From the NCBI RefSeq assembly GCF_003597395.2, contig NC_133778.1, forward strand, positions 16,921,535-16,985,534: a stretch of 64,000 bases of DNA, read 5' to 3'. The notes beneath the pieces were generated by a model. That model had not been told where the DNA came from and did not search any database. It saw only the letters and a program-made list of their open reading frames with translations. This DNA comes from Chelonoidis abingdonii (lineage: Eukaryota > Chordata > Testudines > Testudinidae). A program made the position numbers and the translations under genes. Position 1 is the first letter of the stretch. Each line of letters opens with the position of its first letter. Positions 51,594 to 64,000 of the stretch are shown piece after piece.

Positions 51594-52452
51594 CAGTGGT
51601 GGGCAAACTGTGGCCCGTGGGCCACATCCAATTCAGCAGCCGATTTAATCTGGTCTGTGAACTCCTGCTGGGGAGCAGGGGCTGGGGCTTGCCCTGTTCC
51701 CACACTCCAGCCGGCGAACAGGGGGCGCTCCACACACGTGCCGCAGCTCCCAGAAGCAGCGGCATGTCCCCGCTCTGGCTCCTATGTTTAGAGGCAGCCA
51801 GGGGGCTCTGTGCACTGCCCCTGCCCCAAGCGCCGCCCCCGCAGCTCCCACTGGCTGGGAACTGCAGCCAGTGGGAGCTGCAAGATGGCCCCTGAGGATG
51901 GGGCAGTGTGCAGAGCTACCTGTCCATGTCTCCACATAGGAGCTGGAGCGGGGTCATACTGCTGCTTCCCTGAACCCCTTCTGTGCCCCAGCCCCCTGCC
52001 CCAGCCCTAATCCCCCTCCTGCCCTCCAAACCCCTCGAGCCCAGCCCAGAGCACACTCCTGCACCCCAAACTCCTGATCCCCAGCCCCACCCCAGAGCCT
52101 GCACACCCAGCCAGAGCCTCATCCCCACTCCTGTGCTCCAACCCCCTGGCCCAGCCCTGATCCCCCTTCCACCCTCTGACCACTTGGGCCCAGCCCAGAG
52201 TACCTTCCTGTACCCCAAATTCCTCACCCCACCTCAGAGCCTGCACTTCCAGCTTGCAACCTCCTGCCCCAGCCTGGAGCTCCCTCCCACACCCTCAATT
52301 CCTCATTTCTGGCCCCATCTCAGAGCCTGCACCCCCAACCAGAGCCCTGACCCCCTCCTGCACCCCAACCCCAATTTCATGAGCATTCATGGCCCACCAT
52401 AAAATTTCCATACCCAGATGTGGCCCTCAGGCCAAAAAGTTTGCCCACCCTG
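51594..52452 (+). mobile_element. hAT MITE with perfect 8-bp duplication and C-rich minisatellite
   Basis: It begins CAGTGGTGGGCAAACTGTGG and ends CCAAAAAGTTTGCCCACCCTG (last base 52452). CTTTGAAG flanks both ends (51586-51593, 52453-52460). The middle (about 51980-52380) is a degenerate tandem repeat rich in CCCCAGCCC and AGCCTGCAC words with a period of roughly 75-80 bp. It has no transposase. Long open frames here are composition artefacts. Confidence 0.92.
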
Positions 52453-52460
52453 CTTTGAAG

Positions 52461-53277
52461 GGTAACCCTCAGAAGAATCCACCGAAGAAAGGGGCAGAGA
52501 ACCCCAAGTTCTTTCTCTTTCTTCTAAGAAAATTAAGGCACCAGCAGCTTCGGGCCTCTGGGAGAGATCCTGACCAAGGAAACTGTCACCCTCCATCTTG
52601 CTGGAAGACTATGGATAAGAAAAGCTATCCCAAACAAAGCATTGAGCCAAAACTTGCTAGAAGAAGTTTGACTTTTAGATGTGTTTTTTCACTGATATTT
52701 ACAGATAACCATTTCTAACTCTCTTATACTTGCATTCACTTAAAATCCTATCTTCTTTGTTAATACTTAATGAACTTGTTTTATTTTTAATCTAAAGTAA
52801 TCCAGTACTTTATTTAAACTGAACTGTTTGGTAAGTCCAATTGAAGTAAACTGTTGACTATCAACTCTTTATAGGAGCAATGAATCTTAATAGCTGAACG
52901 TTCCAGGAAAGGGCTGGACAGTGCAGAACACCCATTTTGGGGGGAAAATCTGGGCCTGGGAGCATGTTTGGGTCACCCTGCAAGTAGTAACCGAGGCTGG
53001 TGGAAGCGAGAGTGAAGCCGTAGGCAGGCTGGTGGGATCAGAGTGGCTGAACCAGGATTGCCTAGCACACACATACTCAGGGTGCAACCTGCATGTTGGT
53101 ATGCTGGCTGTGAGCAGTCCAGAGTGGGAGCTACAACAGAGATGCATTGTGAGGCACCCATGGTTACAGGGAAGGCAGTGACACAACCCCCTTGCTGGTC
53201 TGGGCTGCACCCCAGAATGTGACAGGGATGCACTGGATTGGAAGCAGATACTTTGTTAAATGAGAGGATGATGAACT
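52461..53277. other. Intergenic, nothing recognised
   Basis: Between the hAT element and the second DIRS copy I see no gene or classifiable repeat. Confidence 0.35.
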
Positions 53278-53599
53278 AAAGTTCTTCTTTGAGTGCTTGC
53301 TCATGTGTATTCCACAGTAGGTGTGCGTGCTCGCCCCCTGCACCAATGCCAGAAGTTTTCCCTCAGCAGTACCCGTAGGGGGAGAGCTGCTGAGACCCCT
53401 GGAGTGGTGCCTCTATAGCACGCTATAAGGGGAGCCGCACGCTCCCCCCACCCTCAGTTTCTTCTTGCCACCAGTGACGGTGCATCAGAACTACCTGCTC
53501 CAGCTTTGCTGCAGCTCATCGTTTCGTTGTTAGTAGTACCTGTGTTACTAAGCTGAAATTTTATTCAACTAACTTAGTTAGTTAGTATTCAGGCTGGGG

Positions 53600-53765
53600 C
53601 ATGCCCCAGGGTTTAAATCGTGCAAGTCTTGCAGGCGTTCAATGCCTAGAAGTGACCCGCATGCCGACTGTCTTCGCTGCTTGGGCGAAGCTCACATCAT
53701 CGACTGCTGTAAGATCTGCAGGTCCTGTAAACCCAGAACTAACAAGAGAGAGAGAGACACAGACA
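53600..53765 (+). pseudogene. DIRS Gag N-terminal remnant
   Basis: MPRSDPHADCLRCLGEAHII then DCCKICRSCKPRT has paired cysteines (CLRCLGEAH and CKICRSC), the cysteine-rich start of reptile DIRS Gag. It runs into the microsatellite. Confidence 0.7.
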
Positions 53766-53768
53766 GAC

Positions 53769-53769
53769 A

Positions 53770-53805
<36 letters not shown>
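53769..53805. repeat. (CA)n microsatellite
   Basis: About 18 uninterrupted CA units follow a short GACA run, at the point where the DIRS copy is internally deleted. Confidence 0.95.
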
Positions 53806-53806
<1 letters not shown>

Positions 53807-54179
53807 GACTTCGGGCCCTTCTCATGGAGTCAGCACTGGCCCAAACCGCGGTGCACTGAGCAGAATCAGCACCGGAAACTTAATCTTCGGTGCGCAGCGA
53901 TCTCCTGGCACCTTCCGGTGGCCAGCACTGCTCCTCATCAGGGAACTCAGGCCGATACGCTTAGCCGGTGTGGTGTTCAGCTCATAGCTGTGCAGCAAGG
54001 TGGTCAGAATCCTCAGACAACACCGCCACAATGTTTTACATCAACAGACAGGGCCGGATGAGGTCGTCAGCCCTCTGCCGGGAAGCCCTCAGCCTCTGGG
54101 AGGCTCTCTATAGCTCATGACATCTCCTTGAAGGCTTTCTGCCTGCCAGGCATCAACAATGCCACGACAGTGTATTTTT

Positions 54180-54900
54180 CTCAAAGGGCTAGACCCGTCC
54201 TTTCCTTATGCTAGAACCCCTGGCCACATGTTATCCCACCTCACAGGGCCCTCCATTCGAATCCCTGGCCACATGCTCATGGTCTCACCTTTCATGGAAG
54301 GTGGCCTTCCTCGTGGCCATGTCAGCCCAGCAGGTCTCAGAGCTCAGGGCCCTGACCTGCAATCTCCCTTACACAGTCTTTCACAAGGACAAGGTTCAGA
54401 TCTGCCCACACCCGGCATTCCTCCCTAAGGTGGTCTCCGCTTTTCACATGGGCCAGGACATCTTCCTGCCTATCCTCTGCCCCAAATGTCATGCCTCTAA
54501 TGAGGAATGTCGCCTCCATATGCTTGATGTGCGCAGAGCACTGGATTTTTATCTGGATCGGACTAAGCCATTCCGCAGGTCTTTGCAACTCTTTGTTGCT
54601 TCGGACGAGCGCATGAGGGGCCAACTGATCTCCACCCAGAGGCTTTCCCAGTGGATTACATCGTGCATCCACACATGCTACAACCTAGCAGGGGTTCCCG
54701 CACCACCTATCATAAGGGCTCACTCGACAAGGGCTCAGGCCTTGTTGGCTGCCTTTGTGGCCCATGTCCTTATCCAGGAATCTGTAGAGCCTCTACCTGG
54801 TCCTCAGTACACATGTTCATGTCGCACTATGCAATCGTCTCCCATGCCAGGGATGATGCTGTTTTTGGTAGAGCTGTGCTTCAGCCAGGGTACTGCTGAG
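54180..54900 (+). pseudogene. DIRS tyrosine recombinase, catalytic Arg lost
   Basis: A single frame stays open from 54208 to 54957, covering FHKDKVQICPHPAFLPKVVS, HMLDVRRALDFYLDRTKPFR and IIRAHSTRAQALLAAF (His-x-x-Arg at 54721-54732). The nucleophile SHYAIVSHARDDAVFGRAVL (Tyr at 54838-54840) is in another frame, so one frameshift lies near 54780. The first catalytic Arg, in SARRVSEL of the other copy, is changed to Gln (SAQQVSEL near 54321-54345). The copy is not functional. Confidence 0.88.
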
Positions 54901-55005
54901 GGAAAAAACTTCCACAGTAAGAGTGCATGCTCACCACGTTCACTGGTGCTGGAATAGACATGAGCAACACATCTCCAAGAATGCCAGTTATGGAACAGGT
55001 AACTC

Positions 55006-57619
55006 TCCTTTTTCTGACTTGGCTATTCACCAGTGCTGACCATTGCTAATTTTGCTTGTCAGCCCATTCTTGCTATGTGATATTTTATTATATGATAGGT
55101 TATTTCCATCAAATGCAGCTGTATGTTTCCAGTTGACACAAATGAGTAATCAATTATTCTGAAGTTACAAATGTACTTTAATGAATAAGAAATGGAAGTG
55201 ATTCAGTAGCCCTTCAGACAGTGGAATTAGAGATCCCTCAACCTGCCATCAGTGTTCTGAAAGACTACACAGAAGACCTAGTGAACAGAGTACAGAGACA
55301 TGGATTTGCATAAATTATGAGAGCAGACATAATTCCAAAAATAATGTACCTAAACTAGATCACTTACAGGTGAAGTTAAGGGTGCTACACCAACTGACAC
55401 CAGCTGAGAATCTAGCCCCTAAAAATAAAACTTCTAAAGACAACCAGAGACTGTTCATGGCTTTAAGGACTAGAAAAAGAACTCAACTTGGAGGAAATTA
55501 ATGCACTGTTGAATGAAGATAAAGTGAAGGCGGTCATATGCTGAAACAGAGCTCCATAAATAATGCAGCAACATTTACGCAGATTGAAACATGGAGTTTA
55601 ACAAAGAGAGGTAGTCTCAACGGACTAGAAGAGTTCTGTTTTTTAGAAGTCTTGATGGGATTATAAGGCATCAAGATAAAGGGGGCTATCTGACTCGAAT
55701 CAAGATGAATAGAAAATTTTTCTTTGGCGAGACCTCGGCCACCCACTCAAGAGACCTTTAAAGTAGTGATCATGGTAATAAACATTCCTAATTCTTCATA
55801 TAGACTTTGGTCACAGAATCCCCAAATCATGCTTAAACACAGATGTCAAAGAATACATATGACAAAATGAAGGGGATTATCTAGATGCTAACAAGCACTT
55901 TATCTACAAATGAACAGACGTTAAAGAAAGTAAAATATTAGTTGGATTGTGATAATACAAGAAGAAATGGAACAAATGGCAGAGTAATAGGGACCAGTGA
56001 GAAGCAGGTACAGCTATATCCCCATAAAGAGAGACAGAATGGGGGTGAGGTGGGGGATAAGATCTGGATGGGAACTTAGTAGCCTTGGCACTAGCAACAG
56101 TATAGTACATAGTCCAATTTGCCTAGGACACTATCTTTGATGGCCCCAGATTGCAACATAAGGAAGTACATTTTCATATGGTGCATAGCTATGTGGCTGC
56201 CCATTTCCCCAATACATACAAAGGACTGAAGCCTTAACTCTGTTTTCACTTAGGTTTGCCTCAGGCCAGCTCACGCTGAAGTCCGAGACTTGTCCCAAGA
56301 AAGACCTGAGTGAGGACTTCAAGGTTTGACCTTGCAAGTTTCATATGGCTGAATCTCCATGCACCATATGGATACTTCACTCCCAGAAGATGATAATGAT
56401 CATCTCTGAGAACAGAGCAAATTGGTGGTACAGAATTCTGTTTTAACAAAAATACGGTCCTGACTTTGATGCCTTTCCGTGCATGGTGTAAAATCAAATT
56501 ATTTGATAAGGATTTGGAGATGAGGGTGGGAAAAAGCTGGGGGTATGTTCCTGGTGTGCTAAAAGTGCAGATTTTCTGCACTTATTGGCTGAACTTAGTC
56601 ATTGTTTGCACATTTTTCTGCTGTGTGTTGATGATTTGTGATTATAAATCTAATTGTTAGGGCATGTGCAGCTTCTTGCCTGGGCTTTATTTGTATTATT
56701 TAAATATAAATAAATGACAGTATTTTCCACTGAACCAGCTGATCTAACTACTGCTGATATTGGGCTACATCCTCAGCCTAGCTGAGGGTGGAGCAGAAAG
56801 GTGGCTCAAACTTACCTTTTCATTCTGCCACTCTTGTAAACAGCAAGGGCCAAAATATCCTCCAACATCCCCTTGCATCTAGAGCAGCCTCTGGGGACTG
56901 CTACACCAGCTGAGGATCAGCTAGAATACTATGAATTCCCACTCAGCCCTGACATCCTCTGTGATGGGGGGAAGGAGTAGAGTAATAGAGCTGACTATGC
57001 CAGCTTTATACCACCTAACGATTCCTTTATAGCAGGGGAGGGGGATCCCTGACTGCCCCATCATAGTAGCCCAGATACAGGGCTGCAGCTGTGGCTCATA
57101 CTTTGCACTTGCCAAAGGAGATGGATTCCCTTACACAGCCATCTCTACCAGTGGTATCCAATTAATGAGGACACAAGAAGAAATAGAACACATAATGGCA
57201 TGGAGGACCTGCAGGAGGCAGCTATCTTTAGTCTATTAAAAATGGTTAAAAGGCCACAGTCCCTCCTTTTTGGCAGCTCTTATGTTCCATTACACTCCCT
57301 TTCTGGTGCTCAGGCTGAGGAATAGTAAGGAAGGGACAGCAGTACACTTGACTCACATCAGAGCTACTCCTAGGGCTGCAGGGGGTAGTGGTGGGAGGCA
57401 GCTGCATTTCTTCCCATTAGCAATTAGCCTGATTCTAGGAATTGAGTTGTAAGATTGCAGGGCCCTGGGAATGCACATACTTGCAATTCATAATCAGGTA
57501 CTTACTTTCTTCTTAACAGGTGTCCTTGAGAGCCTGTAAGCAGTTGCTCTAACACAACAGCAGTAAGTGTATCATGTAGTGTTAGAGTATCATGCTGAAG
57601 GTGTTTGCATCTAGCACAC
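55006..57619. other. Intergenic, nothing recognised
   Basis: No exon-like segment with splice sites and homology was found on either strand. The sequence looks mostly unique and AT-moderate. Confidence 0.35.
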
Positions 57620-57790
57620 CAGTTGTCAGCCACTTTGGTCCCATAGTGGCTTGTTTCCATCCAACCTTGCCCTGTGGTTAAGTCACATCTATTCAAGGCC
57701 CTTTCTGGGGTAACAGAAGTCCATATGTCTCAATAAGAGATCCTTCAGCCTGTCATGGGATACTTCTCAGCCTATCCTGTGGGCTCAGAC
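57620..57790. repeat. Unclassified repeat, copy 2 of 2
   Basis: It is homologous to 5530-5710, with the same block order: CTTTGGTCCCATAGTGG, AAGTCACATCTATTC, GGGGTAACAGAAG and AAGAGATCCTTCAGCC. As in copy 1, a pyrimidine-rich segment follows (57930-58150). Confidence 0.5.
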
Positions 57791-57799
57791 CAACTTGGG

Positions 57800-57909
57800 C
57801 TTGAGCGGCTAGCCTGAGCCTCTGATATTGCCACAACACCCACACAGCTATTTTTAGTATGCTAGTGTAAGGCTAGGAGGCTCACTTCCAGCTGCAGTAT
57901 AGACATACC
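57800..57909. mobile_element. Harbinger/MITE right-end fragment
   Basis: CAACACCCACACAGCTATTT and the terminus CAGCTGCAGTATAGACATACC match the shared GTAGACATA end type. The left end is missing. Confidence 0.5.
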
Positions 57910-58839
57910 CTCTGCCTTCTCCCTAGATCTGCCCAGCTCCTTGGTCCTCCTCTAAACAATAGCCCACAGAACTGTCTTTCTGGGCCTTGTCCTTTTTCCT
58001 AGGCTCACCCTTGATAGACAAACATATGTTACTCACCATGACTCTCTTCAGCAGCCCACTCCAGAGCTCCTTTCTCTAGCTAAGTGTGTTCTTGTTTATT
58101 TGCTCACTCACTCATGCTCGCTCTCTCTCTCTTTGTAGTCCACCCTGACCCTTTCACAGCCCAGGCTATTGGGTGTCATTAAATTACTACATCAGTATCA
58201 GCTGGTGCCAGGCTACCACCCTCACAGGCAAGGCTGGGCCCAGCTCCCCTAAAAGCACCAGCCAGCCTGTGACAGGGCCCCAGTTTAGAGTCAGTGAATC
58301 TATAGCAAGCATCAATGTCATATTTTTTTCAATATCATCAGGTTGCATCTTCATGCCAAGCAATTGAACTCCAGTCAAAAACAAACAAGGTTTATGCTAT
58401 GAAATGGAATTAGGCTCTGAGGTCTTCAGACAGGAGAAAATGCCTGCAGTAACAGTTCCTTCAGGAATTTCATTACTTGCAAGTTTACATTTAATTGCCT
58501 CACTCTTTTATTTCAGCAAAATTAATACCATAAATTGTTTCCCTTACAGCATCAGCCTCCAGACCTCTTCATAATACCATGACCTTACGTTATAAACTAA
58601 ACTATTCTTTCAACCCCACGCCCACACCCACCTTTTCCTGCCCATTTCCTCAAAGGTCAAATGGCTGCTATAGTTTCTTAATGAAGGAAAAGAGCTGATG
58701 CAGAGCTGTATGGTGGATTGGTCCAAAGCTGAATGTTGTCTTGGCCAGCAATTACCTTTCACCAACAGTCTTGATATTCAATAGGAGAAAGGAGGATGAA
58801 GGATCCTGTTGTTCGAGAGGGAAAGTATACAAAATTACA

Positions 58840-59112
58840 GGCCTGGTCTACACCACCACTGTCGGTCGATCTAAGCTACACAATGAGTTACATTAGTAGT
58901 ATAACTCAAGTTGACGTAGCTTAGATCTACTTACCGCACTACACTACACTATGTCAATGGGAGACGCTTGCCCGCTAACACTGCTTCCGCCTCTTGTTGA
59001 GGCGGAGTACAGAAATCGATGGGAGTGCATGTCTTCACTAGACCCGCTAAATCAATGCTGCTGCATCAATTGCAGCAGCACCAATTTAGCTCCATAGCAA
59101 AAACAAGCCCAT
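58840..59112. mobile_element. Harbinger-type MITE
   Basis: It begins GGCCTGGTCTACACCACCAC, the same terminus type as 12463. The interior shows an imperfect inverted repeat around GTCGATCTAAGCTACAC and TGACGTAGCTTAGATC. The right end is eroded (AAAAACAAGCCCATAG). Confidence 0.65.
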
Positions 59113-59334
59113 AGTAGTAGCCTGTTCCTGAAGGCCCCTCCTAAAGCATGTCAGAGGCAGAAAGCAGTGTCTTCTGAGAATCTCTCTGCTGCTAATGACT
59201 AGTGAATTCTTGGGAGATAGACAATCGATAGATGAGGAGAGCTGGCACTATCTATAGTAATAACAATTGCAAGTGTACCTATGTGTATACTAAATTGTAT
59301 CCTTCTCCTCCATAATCTTTGTCTATCACTTGTC

Positions 59335-59440
59335 TTCATAGACGGAGAGTTCTTTGGGTCAGGAATTGTTTCTTTTTATGTGTTTGTACAACACCTAGCA
59401 CCATGAGGCCCTGATACCAATTGGTACTGCAACGTAGTGC
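59335..59440 (+). repeat. MIR-like SINE tail
   Basis: TCTTTGGGTCAGGAATTG, GTACAACACCTAGCACCATG and GGCCCTGATACC follow the family tail. Confidence 0.65.
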
Positions 59441-59931
59441 AAGAATGGTCCTGGCACTACTCCCAGGCAAGTACTGGGGACACATTAGTAGGCCATAGCC
59501 ACAGCCTGAGACAGTTAAAGCTGGTGAAAGTTGCTAAATTTGAAAACAAAGGTTCTGTCCTTGTGTTCATGCTCCAGTTGGGGTTGCCTCCTACAGATAT
59601 TTTAGACACAAACACAAGCTTAACTTTAAGTACGTATGTAGTCCCATTGAAGTAAATGAGTGAAATCCTGGCCATATTGAGATCAATGGGAGTTTTGTCA
59701 TCAACTTTAATAGGGCCAGAATTTCCCTATATGTGCACGCTTTAAGCCAACAATGCACTTATTTGTTTTTCTGGACTGGGGCAGACTGCCTAGCACCTAT
59801 CAGGATTGAGCCCATCAGTAAATGAGTTTTCTGGCAGATACAGTCGTCAGAATAGAAAATATTGCAGAATGTTCAAGGAGAGTCATTTTAAATTTGTAAC
59901 TTAGACATATTTGCTCCGTAAACCTGATTCT

Positions 59932-60230
59932 AAGGCTATGGCAGCTCTGCGAGCTAGGGTGTGATGTCCCAACTCGCCTACACATACTCAGCCTGGCACT
60001 CATTGAGATGGCATGGATGTAAATAGCTGCTTAGCTGCTGTAGCATAAGTAGTGGCAGTGGAGTACACCAGTGGGTATGTACTTGACCCAGCTCAGCTGT
60101 GCCCCCACTGCGGACATCCATGAGACTCTGGCTGCGCTGCTATTTATACTCATGCTAACTTGCTGAGAGGTAGTTTGAGTATGTGTACACAGAGGAATCG
60201 CATACTTAGCTTGTAGTGTAGACATAGCTT
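59932..60230. mobile_element. Harbinger-type MITE
   Basis: The left end AAGGCTATGGCAGCTC is the eroded inverse of the right end GTAGTGTAGACATAGCTT (60213-60230). The flanking bases are TAA-like, fitting a 3-bp target. 299 bp, non-coding. Confidence 0.65.
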
Positions 60231-60589
60231 AATAGTTACATTCATTCAGCCAGGTAATAGAAACATGCCCTGTGACCTAGGCATCCACTAAAAAACAGCC
60301 ACAATTTTGAATACTAAATTCTTGCAATGAATGGCACATTTAATCAGTTTCCTCATATTTATCCTTCAATGCTAATAGTTTTGAATAATTCTTTAAACTG
60401 AATGATGTTAGTTTGAAGAAACTGATTTATCTGCAGACAATCTGCAAACAGAAAAAGCAGCAAAATTTGTCAAATATCCAAATTATGTCACACATAGCTG
60501 ATGGAAACATTTCCATCAACAACATATTTTTATGTTGTAACTCCGCCTCGCCTCCCAAAAAAATAAATGACTGTATGTAGGAAGTATTT

Positions 60590-60800
60590 ACTTGGTTTAA
60601 ATTTTCCAATTTTTTTCCAGTGGAAAACCAAAACAATTTTTGGGGCAGGGGAGAGAGTTGGTAATATATATTTTGGGTTTTTTTATTTTTACATTTTGAC
60701 TGAAAAACTAGGGACTTTCTATTAAATTTGTGAAAACAGGATTTTGTTTTAATTTTTTGCAGAAAATATTTACCATTTTCCAAATAGCTCTAGTAATGAG
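60590..60800. repeat. AT-rich interspersed repeat
   Basis: TTTTCCAATTTTTTTCCAG through CCATTTTCCAAATAGCTCTAG. Its right end is the inverse of the start of the 35685 copy. Confidence 0.45.
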
Positions 60801-62539
<1,739 letters not shown>

Positions 62540-63118
62540 ATAACAGATGCAAAACCCACAGCCAGTACCCCACACCACACAGCTTTTAAGAACCACATGT
62601 CCTATGCATGCCTATCACAATGTGAAGTACCTCATCCAGTGCACTAAATGCCCCACTAACAACAACATGGATGAAACCAGACAATCACTATGCTCTCTAC
62701 TGAATGCACACAGAAAAACAATAAAAGACAAAAACACTATCACCCCTGGGCGAACACTTTTCACAAAACAACCACTCCGTATCTGGCCTTTCAGTCCTCA
62801 TCTTAAAGAAAACTTCCACAAGATCTTCAAAAAACAAGCCTGGGAGCTTAAATTCATAACTTTGCTAGATGCTAAAAGTCACAGTCTTAATAAAGACACT
62901 TACAACAATCTGTAACCCACTAACCCCCCTGGTTTTTGTCCTATAAGTGTAGAGGTATTAATGGACCACTTCACCTTGAATGGTCACTTCAAATATGTGT
63001 TAACTACTTATGCTAAACAAGCTGTTGTAACTTGTATTTAGGTGTGATGCTGAGTACATATCCCAGACTTGAAGAAATTGGTCCAATAAAAGATATCTCA
63101 CCTACCTTGTCTCTCTAG
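62540..63118 (+). mobile_element. Penelope-like element 3' fragment (GIY-YIG)
   Basis: An open frame at 62547-62915 contains NVKYLIQCTKCPTNNNMDET, NAHRKTIKDKN and a C-terminal KKQAWELKFITLLDAKSHSL then NKDTYNNL. The order YLIQCTKC...ET, NAHR, W/E-KFI...L and LN-D matches the GIY-YIG endonuclease region of Penelope-like retroelements. The usual Y-x-GET is changed to NMDET, so the catalytic Tyr/Gly site looks lost. The 3' UTR AATTGGTCCAATAAAAGATA, then TCACCTACCTTGTCTCTCTA, ends the element. Reverse transcriptase is missing through 5' truncation. Confidence 0.78.
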
Positions 63119-63784
63119 GTAAAGATAGCAACAGACCTGCTCCCTATGTTTATTATAATCATAGCTGCTTATTTTAGGGACATACATAAGCTTTTACTGC
63201 ATTTCACTCCTGTTAGCCCTGCAGAACCAACACAGCTAAGAGAGAACAAGCTAGATTATTTTCCTTCTTGTGCACAGTCAGCAGGATTGAATGCTAAAAA
63301 TCTAATTATAGGTTTAATTAGTTACACGTGTACAAACCCACTGTGGGAATTGCACAGGTGATAGTGGAGGCAGAATCTGACCTCATACAATAGTGTGAGA
63401 AAGAAAGAGCCAGTGCATGTTGAATGTGTAGGGCTATGAAAGGCTATCTCTGGACTTGTGGATGGAGCATATTTGCCTTGGAACCCTGGAGACAGAATAA
63501 GCACTCATTTGAGAGTATTCTTTTTACAGAGCCACTGGTGAAAGCAGAGGCAAACTAAGTGAAAACCTGAAGGGAACCCTGGGGGCTGATTCCTTGATAG
63601 GCAACCAATGTGCTAAAGTTATAGCTTAGTCAACTAGTACTTCAGTGAGTATGAATTATTTATCATATCACTTGATATATTTGATGTGGAAAGTGATGGC
63701 TTTTTTTTCTGTGAATGATATTGAATGCTATGGTGCTTATTAAAAAGCACCTTTTAGACTGACTCTACCCTGAAGATTAACCAC
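63119..63784. other. Intergenic, nothing recognised
   Basis: No feature is supported. Confidence 0.4.
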
Positions 63785-63965
63785 CAGGAGGCAGTGTGGC
63801 ATAGCAAACAGGCCATGGAAATGTGATTCGGGTACCTGAGCATTATGCTTAGTTCTGTCACTGACTTGTGACATGACCCTGGGCAAGACACTCAACCTTT
63901 CTCCACTTTGAGATGTATAAGAGAACAGTGCTAACTAGAGCTGTTTATTTCTACAACTCTTACAA
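63785..63965 (+). repeat. MIR-like SINE
   Basis: The tRNA-like head GGAGGCAGTGTGGCATAGCA, then TGGGCAAGACACTCAACC and the core follow the family order. The tail runs off near the window edge. Confidence 0.75.
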
Positions 63966-64000
63966 GAGCTTTAGTTAGTCCTTCACTGCATAAAAGCCCA

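Larger units (their letters stand above)
53278..55005 (+). mobile_element. DIRS-type retrotransposon, internally deleted copy
   Basis: The left end TTCTTTGAGTGCTTGCTCATG followed by TATTCCA is the inverse of the right-end ATAGACATGAGCAACACATC region, and both ends resemble the first DIRS element. A short Gag start, a (CA)n tract, a fragment of RNase H ([18 protein letters not shown], about 54020-54110) and the recombinase follow. RT is absent. Confidence 0.82.

Noticed and set aside
51983..52402. 139-codon proline-rich open frame, and antisense glycine-rich frames
   Set aside because: It lies wholly inside the C-rich minisatellite of a hAT MITE and reflects base composition.
53601..54061. 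Two overlapping open frames with His-Thr repeats
   Set aside because: The repeats are translations of the CA microsatellite; only the short cysteine-rich DIRS Gag start is meaningful.

Overview
The window is vertebrate nuclear DNA, most likely from a turtle; a crocodilian is the main alternative. It has long introns with GT-AG splice sites. Its repeats are CR1-type LINEs, MIR-like SINEs, hAT and Harbinger DNA transposons, DIRS tyrosine-recombinase retrotransposons, a Penelope-like element and a solo LTR. The species is inferred from repeat families recognised from memory, not from a search.

The one host gene I can support is dystrotelin (DYTN) on the + strand. Fourteen coding exons run from the ATG at 951 to the TAA at 49828. 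All junctions keep one reading frame of about 656 codons, and every internal boundary is GT-AG. The protein has a dystrophin-type EF-hand-like region (exons 2-7), a complete ZZ zinc finger (exons 7-8), a linker (exons 9-10), a coiled coil (exons 11-12) and a long polar, probably disordered tail (exon 13) before a short last exon.

Layout: 1-950 upstream with a repeat fragment; 951-11953 exons 1-5; intron 5 (11954-16083) holds a short Harbinger element and a LINE that splits a MIR SINE; 16084-24113 exons 6-10; intron 10 (24114-27579) is repeat-rich; intron 11 (27651-37131) holds a dead two-gene Harbinger element loaded with later insertions; intron 12 holds one hAT MITE; intron 13 (39493-49724) holds a 7.4-kb dead DIRS element that itself carries two hAT MITEs and an antisense solo LTR. 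From 49829 to 64000 I see no host gene. That part holds a hAT MITE with intact target duplications, a deleted DIRS copy, further MITEs and a Penelope-like GIY-YIG fragment.

No tRNA, rRNA, CRISPR array or prokaryotic-type system was seen. I found no undescribed biological system. The most informative structures are the nested insertions, whose target duplications allow relative dating, the DIRS terminal architecture, and a scattered set of small foldback repeats.
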